Assembly (NCBI RefSeq): GCF_902196135.1 | Contig: NZ_CABIKE010000006.1 | Location: forward strand, 31,556-95,555 | Reading direction: 5' to 3' | Source: Helicobacter suis | GTDB taxonomy: Bacteria > Campylobacterota > Campylobacteria > Campylobacterales > Helicobacteraceae | DNA: 64,000 bases | Part shown: one piece after another, positions 45,294 to 54,152 of the stretch | Layout of the letters: every line of letters starts with the position of its first letter | Numbering within the stretch: position 1 is the stretch's first letter | Program-made: the position numbers and the translations under genes | Notes under the pieces: model-generated | What the model was told of the DNA's origin: nothing | What the model saw: the letters and a program-made list of their open reading frames with translations, nothing else | Database searches by the model: none

Positions 45294-45734
45294 TTGACAA
45301 AAGTAAAATTAGGAATAGCCGGTTTAGTTATTGCCGGATTGTGCACGGGTTTATTGGCAGAAAGTAATCCATTTGAGAGCAAAAGTGATAAGGAACTTAT
45401 TGACATGGCCGGTAAGGTTGTGCCCAATCAAGTACCAGATTATAAAATGGAGCTTTATAAACGCATGAAGAAAATGAATGCGGATCAGAAAAAGAAGTTC
45501 CATGATGAGCTCAAAGCATCTGCGGATAAAAACACAGCCAACATGACTATGGAAGAGTTTGAAAAACGCAGGGAAGCTATCCACGCGGCTATCAAAGCTA
45601 GGGTTGCTAAAATGACACGGGCGCAGTTTAAAGCCAGTGGGTTAGCTGGTAAAGCTTGTGGTTGCCATGCTAAATGTAATTGTGATATTGTAGGCCCCTG
45701 TAATTGTGGAGGAGAACACAAACACAAACACTAA
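45294..45734 (+). CDS. DUF1104-family exported protein with Cys-rich tail
   Basis: A 146-residue protein whose first about 120 residues are almost identical to the previous gene, clear evidence of recent duplication. The tail is different: GKACGCHAKCNCDIVGPCNC followed by EHKHKH, with six Cys in CxC-like spacing and His, as in metal-thiolate proteins. I start at TTG 45294, six bases after AAGGAG; a TTG two codons earlier is too close to it. Probably buffers a thiophilic metal in the periplasm. Confidence 0.75.
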   Translation: MTKVKLGIAGLVIAGLCTGLLAESNPFESKSDKELIDMAGKVVPNQVPDYKMELYKRMKKMNADQKKKFHDELKASADKNTANMTMEEFEKRREAIHAAIKARVAKMTRAQFKASGLAGKACGCHAKCNCDIVGPCNCGGEHKHKH

Positions 45735-45856
45735 AAAATCCTTTCCTCAGGCTAGCCTTGGGGGGGCTGGTATCTTTCTTAAAATCTAAAGGGTATTGCT
45801 AAGCTTGTTATGCTACACTTTCTTTAGGGCTTAGCCTGTAACACAAAAGGATTTTA

Positions 45857-46141
45857 ATGAAGGATACAGCTTTAAGCGATGCTACAAACGCGGCTTGGTT
45901 TTTAGAAAAATACGCCCGCTTTGAAAATAGGGCTTATAAATCACTCAGACAAATCATAAAATCACAAGATATTTTAAAGCCAAACTTTTTAGTGAACAAA
46001 AAACCCCTACTTTTTGCATTCTTTTACTCAAACAAAAAGGTTTTAATAGATATAAAACGCGATCCTAGAAGTTTTGTGCTCAGGCTTTTGTATACTATGA
46101 GCGTTAAGAGTTATGGATTAATGCATGCAAGATTGGTTTGA
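45857..46141 (+). CDS. Small conserved hypothetical protein upstream of typA
   Basis: A 94-residue soluble, basic protein (KDTALSDATNAAWFLEKYARFEN) with no recognised domain and no signal peptide. AAAAGGA precedes the ATG. Its 3' end overlaps the next gene by 17 bases. The pair precedes typA, as HP0481/HP0482 near HP0480 do in H. pylori. Function unknown. Confidence 0.65.
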   Translation: MKDTALSDATNAAWFLEKYARFENRAYKSLRQIIKSQDILKPNFLVNKKPLLFAFFYSNKKVLIDIKRDPRSFVLRLLYTMSVKSYGLMHARLV

Positions 46142-46343
46142 AAAACTCTTAAAAGAATACAAGACCCGTCTCTTTGTAATTTATTGGGTGCGTTGGATGA
46201 TCTCAGCTTTGGTGATGATGCCCTTCATGTTGCTTTTTGAATGGCTTCATGTCTCCCTTTGGCTTAATTTATTACTAGGCCAAAGTATCGGCGCGCTTAT
46301 CTTTTTTAAGATAGATAAATTCATTTTCCGCTCCAAAGACTAA
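46125..46343 (+). CDS. Small membrane protein
   Basis: A 72-residue protein with two hydrophobic segments (about 18-38 and 43-61) and a C-terminal charged tail. Start overlaps the previous gene, suggesting coupling. Conserved place beside typA; function unknown. Confidence 0.65.
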   Translation: MQDWFEKLLKEYKTRLFVIYWVRWMISALVMMPFMLLFEWLHVSLWLNLLLGQSIGALIFFKIDKFIFRSKD

Positions 46344-46377
46344 TTTCAAATATCAGATTACCTAAGTAAAGTTAGGT

Positions 46378-46383
46378 TATACT
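46378..46383 (+). promoter_or_regulatory. -10 box of typA
   Basis: TATACT, 37 bases before the typA ATG at 46420 and downstream of the small membrane protein gene; indicates separate transcription of typA. Confidence 0.5.
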
Positions 46384-46419
46384 GACCCCTCCAAAATTTT
46401 TATTTTACTGAGGTTTTAG

Positions 46420-48219
46420 ATGCAAAAAATCAGAAACATCGCCGTTATTGCCCATGTTGACCATGGCAAAACCACTTTAGTAGACGGCTTACTCACCCAA
46501 TCTGGGACTTTTAGTGCACATGATAAAATTGATGAGCGCATGATGGATAGCAACGACTTAGAAAAAGAGCGGGGTATCACCATTTTGTCTAAAAATACCG
46601 CTATCCACTACAAGGACACCAAAATTAATATCATAGATACTCCCGGGCATGCTGATTTTGGGGGCGAGGTAGAGCGGGTGTTAAAAATGGTAGATGGCGT
46701 ACTGCTTTTAGTAGATGCACAAGAAGGCGTGATGCCGCAAACCAAATTTGTAGTCAAAAAGGCGTTAAGTTTTGGGATTTGCCCTATTGTGGTGGTGAAT
46801 AAAATTGATAAAAGCGCAGCCCAGCCGGATAAAGTAGTAGATGAAGTCTTTGATTTATTTGTGGCTATGGGAGCGAGCGATGATCAGCTAGATTTTCCGG
46901 TTGTTTATGCAGCCGCACGCGATGGGTATGCTATCAAAGATCTAAATGATGAGAGAAAAAATTTAGAACCCCTTTTTGAGACTATTATTTCTCATGTTAA
47001 AGCCCCTAGTGGCGCGTCTAATGAGCCCTTACAAATGCAGATTTTCACTTTAGATTATGATAATTATGTGGGCAAAATTGGCATTGCACGGGTGTTTAAT
47101 GGGCAGGTTAAAAAAGGAGATATGCTCTCTCTTTATAAAAGCGATGGGAGTAAGGAAAATGGCCGTATCACTAAATTAATTGGCTTTCTAGGGCTAGCGC
47201 GCATGGAAATTGAGCAAGCAGAAGCGGGCGATATTGTAGCTATTGCAGGTTTTAATGCGATGGATGTGGGCGATAGTGTGGTTGATTCTAATAATCCTAT
47301 GCCACTTGATCCTATGCATCTTGAAGAGCCTACTATGAGTGTGGTTTTTGCAATCAATGATTCTCCACTAGCTGGTACAGAGGGCAAACATGTAACGGCT
47401 AATAAACTTAAAGATCGCCTATTTAAAGAAATGCAAACCAATATCGCGATGAAGTGTGAGGAAATGGGCGAGGGCAAATTTAAAGTGAGTGGACGCGGGG
47501 AGTTACAAATCACTATCTTAGCCGAGAATTTGCGCCGTGAGGGTTTTGAATTTAGTATCTCCCGCCCTGAAGTTATTGTAAAAGTACAAGACGGGGTAAA
47601 ATTAGAGCCCTTTGAGCATTTAGTCATAGACACCCCGCAAGATTTTAGCGGAGCAATTATTGAAAGATTAGGAAGACGCAAAGCAGAGATGAAGGCAATG
47701 CAACCTATGGATGCGGGTTATAGCCGCTTGGAGTTTGAAATTCCAGCTAGGGGCTTAATTGGCTATAGAAGCGAGTTTTTAACCGATACAAAGGGCGAGG
47801 GGGTGATGAATCACTCCTTTTTAGAATTTAGGCCCTTTAGTGGGAGTGTAGAATCGCGCAAGAATGGGGCACTTGTGAGTATGGAAAATGGCGATGCCAC
47901 CGCTTTTTCTCTTTTTAATATCCAAGAGAGAGGTACGCTTTTTATCAACCCGCAAACAAAGGTTTATATTGGCATGGTTATTGGCGAACACAGCCGCGAT
48001 AACGATTTAGAGGTTAACCCTATTAAAGCCAAACACCTTACTAATATGCGCGCTAGTGGGAGCGATGAGGCGATCAAACTCACCCCACCTAGAATCATGG
48101 CTTTAGAGAGGGCTTTAGAGTGGATTGAAGAGGATGAGCTTTTAGAGATCACCCCTATTAATTTGCGTATCCGTAAAAAGACATTAGATCCAACCGCACG
48201 CCGACGCATCAAGAAATAA
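46420..48219 (+). CDS. typA: Ribosome-binding GTPase TypA/BipA
   Basis: A translational GTPase needed for ribosome assembly and stress survival. The protein has 599 aa. G1 is AHVDHGKTT, switch [11 protein letters not shown]3 [12 protein letters not shown]4 NKIDKS. The BipA-type C-terminal domain contains [19 protein letters not shown] homologue is HP0480. nrdA follows in 10 bases. Confidence 0.97.
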   Translation: MQKIRNIAVIAHVDHGKTTLVDGLLTQSGTFSAHDKIDERMMDSNDLEKERGITILSKNTAIHYKDTKINIIDTPGHADFGGEVERVLKMVDGVLLLVDAQEGVMPQTKFVVKKALSFGICPIVVVNKIDKSAAQPDKVVDEVFDLFVAMGASDDQLDFPVVYAAARDGYAIKDLNDERKNLEPLFETIISHVKAPSGASNEPLQMQIFTLDYDNYVGKIGIARVFNGQVKKGDMLSLYKSDGSKENGRITKLIGFLGLARMEIEQAEAGDIVAIAGFNAMDVGDSVVDSNNPMPLDPMHLEEPTMSVVFAINDSPLAGTEGKHVTANKLKDRLFKEMQTNIAMKCEEMGEGKFKVSGRGELQITILAENLRREGFEFSISRPEVIVKVQDGVKLEPFEHLVIDTPQDFSGAIIERLGRRKAEMKAMQPMDAGYSRLEFEIPARGLIGYRSEFLTDTKGEGVMNHSFLEFRPFSGSVESRKNGALVSMENGDATAFSLFNIQERGTLFINPQTKVYIGMVIGEHSRDNDLEVNPIKAKHLTNMRASGSDEAIKLTPPRIMALERALEWIEEDELLEITPINLRIRKKTLDPTARRRIKK

Positions 48220-48229
48220 AGGTATTCCT

Positions 48230-50581
48230 ATGGAAATAACAGCCACTAAACGCAACGAAAGTAAAATTTTGCAACAGATAGAACAGATTAAGCAAATTAT
48301 CCACAAGGCTACAGAAGGCCTAACAGGTTTAGATAAACAAGAATTTGAAACAGAGGCTTATTTACACTGCAAAGCATCCCAAAACCTTTTTACAAGTTTG
48401 ATTAAAATGGCGGTGGATAGAATAGATGTAGACGCGCCTAACTGGAGTTTTGTAGCAGCAAGGCTTTTTTTAGAGGATTTATACCAGAAAGTAAGCGGTT
48501 CTAGTGAATATCCGCCTTTAAGGGCGTATTTGGAGCTGGGTGAAAGCAAGGGGCGTATCGCGCGGGGGTTTAAAGAAAAGTTTGATTTAGAATTACTTGA
48601 TAGTGCTTTAAGACCTGAGCGCGATTGGCAATTTAATTATCTAGGCATTAAAACGCTGTATGATCGCTATTTGCTTAAAGATGAATCCAACCACCCCATA
48701 GAATTACCCCAGCATATGTTTATGGCTATTGCGATGTTTTTAGCCCAAAATGAGAGCGATCCTAATGCCCGCGCTTTAGAATTTTACGGGGTATTAAGCC
48801 GCTTTGAACTCATGTGTGCCACCCCAACTTTGGCCAATGCTAGAACCCCTAACCACCAGTTAAGTTCTTGCTACATTGGAAGCACTCCGGATAATATTGA
48901 GGGTATTTTTGATAGCTATAAAGACATGGCTTTACTCTCTAAATATGGCGGGGGTATTGGCTGGGATTTTAGCCAAGTGCGCTGTTTGGGTAGTTTTATT
49001 GATGGGCATAAAAGCGCGAGTGCAGGCGTGATTCCCTTTTTAAAAATTGCTAATGATGTAGCGGTGGCGGTGGATCAACTAGGTACGCGTAAAGGCGCGA
49101 TTGCAGTGTATTTAGAAATCTGGCACATGGATATTTTAGAATTTATTGATCTGCGCAAAAATAGCGGGGATGAGCGCCGCCGTGCCCACGATCTTTTCCC
49201 AGCTCTTTGGATCTGTGATTTGTTCATGCAAAGAGTGGAGGCAGATCAAGAGTGGACACTTTTTGACCCCTATAGATGTCAAGATTTAACCGCAGTGTTT
49301 GGTGCAGCATTTGAGGCAAAATATTTAGCCTACGAGCAAGATAGCCAAATGGTTAAACACCGCATAAAGGCGCGTGATCTATGGAAAAAGATTCTTACCA
49401 ACTACTTTGAAACGGGTTTACCCTTCTTAGGCTTTAAAGATAATGCTAATCGCGCCAATCCTAATAGCCATGTTGGCATGATCCGCTCTTCTAATTTATG
49501 TACCGAGATTTATCAAAACACCAGCAGTAGCCATTACAAAATGCAAATAGATTTTACAGATGGTAGCCAAGCTTTCTATGAGGAATTAGAGGAAGTGTGC
49601 ACAGATACCGGTATTACTAAAAGAGCCAATAAACTTAGTAGCAATGATTCTTTGGGGGGTAAAAAGATTTTCATGGCAAGTAAAGTCGCTGAGGAGGGAA
49701 TGGTGGCTGTGTGCAATTTGGCGAGTTTAAATTTAAGCAAGGTGAATAGTGCGCAGGATTTAGAGCGAGTCGTGCCTATTGCGGTGCGCATGCTAGATAA
49801 TGTCATTGATCTAAATTTTTATCCTATTTCTAAGGCTAAAAAGACCAATTTAAAAAGCCGTGCTATTGGTTTGGGGGTGATGGGCGAGGCACAGATGTTA
49901 GCAGAGGCGCGCATTAAGTGGGGGAGCGCTGAACATGCTAGTAAAATGGATACCTTGTTAGAGAAAATGAGCTATGAGGCTATTAAAGCAAGTAGCCAGC
50001 TAGCTATTGAGCGGGGGAGTTATGCCTATTTTGAGGGTTCGGCTTGGAGTCAGGGGATTTTTCCAATAGATTATATCAAGCAAGAAGTTAAAGAGATTAG
50101 CCCGTATAAACCCCGCTGTGATTGGAAAGGTCTTAAAAAGAAAGTCAAAGAGCAGGGCTTGAGAAATGGCTATTTAATGGCCATTGCGCCCACAAGCTCT
50201 ATTTCTATTTTGGTAGGTACGACCCAAACCATTGAGCCTATTTATCAAAAAAAGTGGCTAGAGGAGAATTTAAGCGGGTTAATCCCGGTTGTTGTGCCTT
50301 CTTTAAGTTTAGAAACTTGGCCCTTTTACACCTCTGCCTATGATATTGATGCTAAAGATATGATTAAGTTAGCAGCGGTGCGCCAAAAATGGATCGATCA
50401 GGGGCAGAGTCTGAATCTATTTTTGCGCCCTAAAAAAGCTAGCGGGAAACTCTTGCATGAAATTTATTATTTGGCTTGGAAACTAGGGCTTAAATCCACC
50501 TACTACCTACGCACGCAAAGCCCGGATCTAGAAATCCAAAACATCTTAGATCGATCCATAGAATGTTATCAGTGCCAGTAG
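48230..50581 (+). CDS. nrdA: Ribonucleoside-diphosphate reductase, alpha subunit (class Ia)
   Basis: Converts ribonucleoside diphosphates to deoxy forms. The protein has 783 aa. Motifs: SSCYIGSTPDNIEGIF, KYGGGIGWDFS, NLCTEIYQN (active-site region), APTSSISILVGTTQTIEP. The C-terminus has the redox Cys pair in ECYQCQ. The N-terminal part looks like a short ATP-cone-like region. The beta subunit (nrdB) is not in this window. Thioredoxin (trxA) would reduce its Cys pair. Confidence 0.96.
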   Translation: MEITATKRNESKILQQIEQIKQIIHKATEGLTGLDKQEFETEAYLHCKASQNLFTSLIKMAVDRIDVDAPNWSFVAARLFLEDLYQKVSGSSEYPPLRAYLELGESKGRIARGFKEKFDLELLDSALRPERDWQFNYLGIKTLYDRYLLKDESNHPIELPQHMFMAIAMFLAQNESDPNARALEFYGVLSRFELMCATPTLANARTPNHQLSSCYIGSTPDNIEGIFDSYKDMALLSKYGGGIGWDFSQVRCLGSFIDGHKSASAGVIPFLKIANDVAVAVDQLGTRKGAIAVYLEIWHMDILEFIDLRKNSGDERRRAHDLFPALWICDLFMQRVEADQEWTLFDPYRCQDLTAVFGAAFEAKYLAYEQDSQMVKHRIKARDLWKKILTNYFETGLPFLGFKDNANRANPNSHVGMIRSSNLCTEIYQNTSSSHYKMQIDFTDGSQAFYEELEEVCTDTGITKRANKLSSNDSLGGKKIFMASKVAEEGMVAVCNLASLNLSKVNSAQDLERVVPIAVRMLDNVIDLNFYPISKAKKTNLKSRAIGLGVMGEAQMLAEARIKWGSAEHASKMDTLLEKMSYEAIKASSQLAIERGSYAYFEGSAWSQGIFPIDYIKQEVKEISPYKPRCDWKGLKKKVKEQGLRNGYLMAIAPTSSISILVGTTQTIEPIYQKKWLEENLSGLIPVVVPSLSLETWPFYTSAYDIDAKDMIKLAAVRQKWIDQGQSLNLFLRPKKASGKLLHEIYYLAWKLGLKSTYYLRTQSPDLEIQNILDRSIECYQCQ

Positions 50582-50648
50582 GATAAATGTAGCCTATTAG
50601 TTTAAAGGAGGGGCATCTAAAAACTAAAATCACACCGCAAGGGTATAG

Positions 50649-52991
50649 ATGTTTGAGGAAATTTTTAAGGATAGTTTGGCACTAGAGTTTTTTAAACCAG
50701 ATTTGATCACAGATTTAAAGACAAGGGCAGAGCAGAGCAAAAAGAAGGGCTATATTACCTGCCTTGTGCGGGATAAAGCTATTAAATTAACTCCTGAGGA
50801 GGTGGTGCGCCAACTTTATCTAGCTAAACTCATAGAGGAGTACCACTACCCCAAAGAGCGCATTTTATTAGAATATTCCATTCATTTTGGTCGCGAAGTA
50901 AAAAGGGCTGATATTGCAGTGCTTGATCAAGAAAATAACCTATATATTGTGGTGGAGCTTAAAAAACCCAAGAAAAAAGAGGGGATAGCACAGCTAAAGA
51001 GCTATGCCCATGCTAGCGGAGCACCCTTAGCCGTGTGGAGCAATGGAGCAGATGAAATTATCTTGCATCGTAGAAACCCCAATCACTTTATTAGTATCCC
51101 ACATTTGCCCCATTACAATCAAAGTTTAAAAGAGGTACTTAGCGAGCAATTTAAGTATGTGGATTTACTTAAAAAAGATGTTTTGAGCAAAGAGGGCTTA
51201 AATTTAAAATCGCGTATTCTCTTGATAGAAGATGAGGTGCTAGCTGGGGCAGGAGTGGATGCCTTTGAGGAGGTTTTTAAACTCATTTTTATTAAACTTT
51301 ATGATGAACTTAGCACTTATCGCAAAGATAAAAAACTAATCAATGATTACTACAATGCTCTAGACTATAAAGACAGGGTTAAAGCAGATAAACTTTATGA
51401 AAAGATGCACAATTTAGAGTTTAGAAATTATGAGGGTACGGGCAATCAGGAATTTAAAGATCGTTTAGAGCACTTATTTACAGAGTCTAAAGAGAAATGG
51501 CCGGGTATTTTTGCTAAAGAGAGCAGCATCGCCCTAACCCCTAGCCATTTAGAAGTGTGTGTGAGTGTGTTACAAGAGTGTAAATTTTTTAACTCCAATT
51601 TAGAGGTGATTGATGAGGCCTTTGAATATTTGGTTAGTAAAGATTATAAGGGCGAGAAGGGGCAGTATTTCACTCCCCGTTATGTGATTGATATGTGTGT
51701 CAAAATGCTTAATCCTAAACCCCATGAAAGCATGATCGATCCAGCCGCTGGGAGTTGTGGGTTTCCTATCCACACAGCCTTTTATGTGTGGCGCCAGATT
51801 TATCGCAGTGCTGATTTAGATGAGCAAGAAATGCTTAGTGCAGAGGAAAAAAACCCGGAGGCGCTAGATTATGTCAAACGCAAGGTCTTTGCAATTGATT
51901 TTGATCGCAAAGCTGTACGCGTAGCCCGTGCACTTAATATTATTGCCGGAGATGGGCATACCAATGTTTTTAAACTCAATGCCCTTGATTTTCCTAAGTG
52001 GAATGATAATAAAGTAGATGATGTAAGCGAAGAATTTAATAGAAATTTAAGGGATTTATTACAACATAGAGAAAACCCCAAATCTAAAAATTACCGGTAT
52101 TTTAACTTTGATATTGTCATGGCCAATCCTCCCTTTGCAGGCAATATTAAAGAGTCTTATCTTAAAAATTACGAGCTTAGACACACCATTAATTTTGAAA
52201 AGACAGAAAAATCAGAAAATGCGCGGATTTTAAAAGAGCCTACTTTTGATGAATGTCTAGAAGATCCCCAAGCACTTGTAGAGACTAAAGAGGGTTATAA
52301 GAAGATCAAAATCAAAGAGCAAAAAGAGGTGAGTCGCGATGTGCTCTTTATTGAGCGCAACTTAGATTTATTAAAGCCGGGTGGGCGCATGGCAATTGTA
52401 CTGCCTCAAGGGCGTTTTAACAATGCTAGCGATCAATATATCCGTGAGTTTATCGCCCATCGTGCGCGCATTTTAGCGGTTGTGGGTTTGCACCCTAATG
52501 TATTTAAACCCCATACAGGCACTAAGACTAGCGTTTTATTTTTGCAAAAATGGGATGAAAAACTATGCCCCTATAAAGAGGATTACAATATCTTTTTTGC
52601 CACCATGCAAGAGCCTAGTAAGGACAGTTCGGGGGATAAAATCTATGTTAAGAAAGAACGCATCAAAATCCAAAGCACACTAGATGACCAAACCACAACC
52701 CAAGAATTGACCCTAGAGGATTTTTATACCAAATATCCCAGTTTAGAGGCAGCTAACTTTATAAAATTTGAGGGACGCAAGATCACAGACGAGGATTATA
52801 AAAAACTCACAGAGAGTGAACAAAAACAAGCGTGTAAGCAAACAGCTATTTTAGATACTACCCCTCTTTTAGATAAACATGGGCATCTCATTGTCAAACA
52901 CGATCTTTTTAGCCACGAGGGGCTCACAAAAGAAGGCATTGCTGAGGCTTTTATTGATTTTGCTAAGAGCGAGGGTTTGAGTTTTTGGTGA
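50649..52991 (+). CDS. Fused restriction-modification protein (nuclease + N6-adenine methyltransferase)
   Basis: A 780-residue protein that both cuts and methylates DNA. Residues about 1-180 form an HSDR_N-type PD-(D/E)XK domain: RADIAV (Asp88), then VVELKKP (Glu103, Lys105). Residues about 180-620 are a HsdM-type methyltransferase: GQYFTPR (338-344), SAM loop DPAAGSCGF (364-372), catalytic NPPF (493-496) in MANPPFAG. No helicase motor is present, so it is not a complete type I HsdR. Together with the S genes downstream it has the architecture of BcgI-like type IIB systems (RM subunit plus S). AAGGG precedes the ATG; the stop overlaps the Fic start. Confidence 0.85.
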   Translation: MFEEIFKDSLALEFFKPDLITDLKTRAEQSKKKGYITCLVRDKAIKLTPEEVVRQLYLAKLIEEYHYPKERILLEYSIHFGREVKRADIAVLDQENNLYIVVELKKPKKKEGIAQLKSYAHASGAPLAVWSNGADEIILHRRNPNHFISIPHLPHYNQSLKEVLSEQFKYVDLLKKDVLSKEGLNLKSRILLIEDEVLAGAGVDAFEEVFKLIFIKLYDELSTYRKDKKLINDYYNALDYKDRVKADKLYEKMHNLEFRNYEGTGNQEFKDRLEHLFTESKEKWPGIFAKESSIALTPSHLEVCVSVLQECKFFNSNLEVIDEAFEYLVSKDYKGEKGQYFTPRYVIDMCVKMLNPKPHESMIDPAAGSCGFPIHTAFYVWRQIYRSADLDEQEMLSAEEKNPEALDYVKRKVFAIDFDRKAVRVARALNIIAGDGHTNVFKLNALDFPKWNDNKVDDVSEEFNRNLRDLLQHRENPKSKNYRYFNFDIVMANPPFAGNIKESYLKNYELRHTINFEKTEKSENARILKEPTFDECLEDPQALVETKEGYKKIKIKEQKEVSRDVLFIERNLDLLKPGGRMAIVLPQGRFNNASDQYIREFIAHRARILAVVGLHPNVFKPHTGTKTSVLFLQKWDEKLCPYKEDYNIFFATMQEPSKDSSGDKIYVKKERIKIQSTLDDQTTTQELTLEDFYTKYPSLEAANFIKFEGRKITDEDYKKLTESEQKQACKQTAILDTTPLLDKHGHLIVKHDLFSHEGLTKEGIAEAFIDFAKSEGLSFW

Positions 52992-52993
52992 GG

Positions 52994-54067
52994 ATGGAAG
53001 GGTTTATCCCTAAAGAGTTACCCCCAAATTTTACCCCTGATGCGCGCATTTATGCGCTATTAGTCTATGCTTCTAGAGAATTAGGCGAACTTAATGGTGT
53101 GGCTAAAATTATCCCTAACCAGAATATCTTAATCAACTCCCTAGTCTTGCAAGAGGCCAAAGAATCTAGCGCCATTGAGAATATCATCACCACACATGAT
53201 GAACTATTCCTAGCCCAAATTGAACCCAGCCAAATTACCAAAAACGCTAAAGAAGTGCAAAATTATGAGAAAGCCCTCAAAACGGGCTTTGCGCTTATCA
53301 AGCAAGAAAAACTTTTACGCAATAAACACCTTTTAGAAATCCATAAACAATTAGAGGGAAATGATGCAGGTTTTAGGGTTCAAAAAGGCACGAAACTTAA
53401 AAATCCAGCCACAGGCCAGATCAAGCACATTCCGCCCCAAAACAAAGAGGATATTTTAAGATTGATGGGTAATTTAGAGCGTTATATCAATGAGGAAATG
53501 GATTCCTTAGACCCCCTTGTTAGACTAGCCATTATCCATTACCAGTTTGAAACAATCCACCCTTTTTACGATGGAAATGGCAGATGCGGGCGGATTTTAA
53601 ATGTTTTATACCTCACTTATAAAGGTTTATTGAACCTGCCCATTTTATATTTGAGTGCCTATATCATCAAACATAAGGATCGTTACTACCAACTTTTAGC
53701 ACAGGTGAGTCAAAGCGGGGATTTTAGCGATTGGGTGGCTTACATGCTAGAAGGAATTGTACAAAGCGCACGGGCAACTATTCAGAGAGTTGAAAAAATT
53801 AAGCAGGCTATGCAGGTATATCAGCAAATTTTACAAAAACGAGCGCCCAAGATTTACAGCAAGGATTTAGTAGAGATTTTATTTTCTTACCCTTACACAA
53901 AAATAGAGTTTTTAGAAAACCGCTTAAAAATCCACAGACAAACAGCTTCTTCCTATCTTAAAGAATGTGAAAACTTAGGAATACTCTGTAGTGCTAAAAG
54001 GGGTAGGGATAAATACTTTATCAATAAAGCTTTATTTAGAATTTTATCTCAAGAACTGATATGTTGA
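52994..54067 (+). CDS. Class II Fic protein with C-terminal winged helix
   Basis: A 357-residue Fic enzyme, expected to transfer AMP (or another NMP) from a nucleotide to a target protein. The N-terminal Fic_N region carries the inhibitory motif (S/T)xxxE(G/N) as SSAIEN (residues 58-63). The catalytic motif is HPFYDGNGRCGR (189-200), complete with His, Gly-Asn-Gly-Arg. A winged helix (about 295-355, EFLENRLKIHRQTASSYL) ends it. It lies between the RM gene and the specificity gene, probably the same transcript. The start is uncertain: ATG 52994 matches the family best; GTG 52988 overlaps the RM stop. The target is unknown; it could be the RM protein, or a cellular protein in an abortive-type response. 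Confidence 0.85.
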   Translation: MEGFIPKELPPNFTPDARIYALLVYASRELGELNGVAKIIPNQNILINSLVLQEAKESSAIENIITTHDELFLAQIEPSQITKNAKEVQNYEKALKTGFALIKQEKLLRNKHLLEIHKQLEGNDAGFRVQKGTKLKNPATGQIKHIPPQNKEDILRLMGNLERYINEEMDSLDPLVRLAIIHYQFETIHPFYDGNGRCGRILNVLYLTYKGLLNLPILYLSAYIIKHKDRYYQLLAQVSQSGDFSDWVAYMLEGIVQSARATIQRVEKIKQAMQVYQQILQKRAPKIYSKDLVEILFSYPYTKIEFLENRLKIHRQTASSYLKECENLGILCSAKRGRDKYFINKALFRILSQELIC

Positions 54068-54113
54068 AATTTTTACATTTTTTCGACACATTTACAGAAT
54101 ATGTCGAAATTTT
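54059..54113. promoter_or_regulatory. Inverted and direct repeats between Fic and specificity genes
   Basis: A perfect 8-bp inverted repeat TTTCGACA/TGTCGAAA (54081-54088 and 54102-54109) with 13 bases between. A 15-base direct repeat, ATATGTYGAAATTTT, occurs at 54059-54073 and 54099-54113, the first overlapping the Fic stop. The arrangement is like an operator with multiple sites and lies 40 bases before the specificity gene, so it may be bound by the Fic winged helix. The A/T-rich hairpin could alternatively be a weak terminator. Confidence 0.5.
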
Positions 54114-54152
54114 GCGCTTTTTTTAACATGTTGATCTAGTAAGGAAAGCCAG

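Noticed and set aside
54059..54113. Reading the A/T-rich inverted repeat as a plain transcription terminator
   Set aside because: The loop is 13 bases, the stem has only 2-3 G/C pairs and no T-run follows directly; regulatory use is at least as likely.
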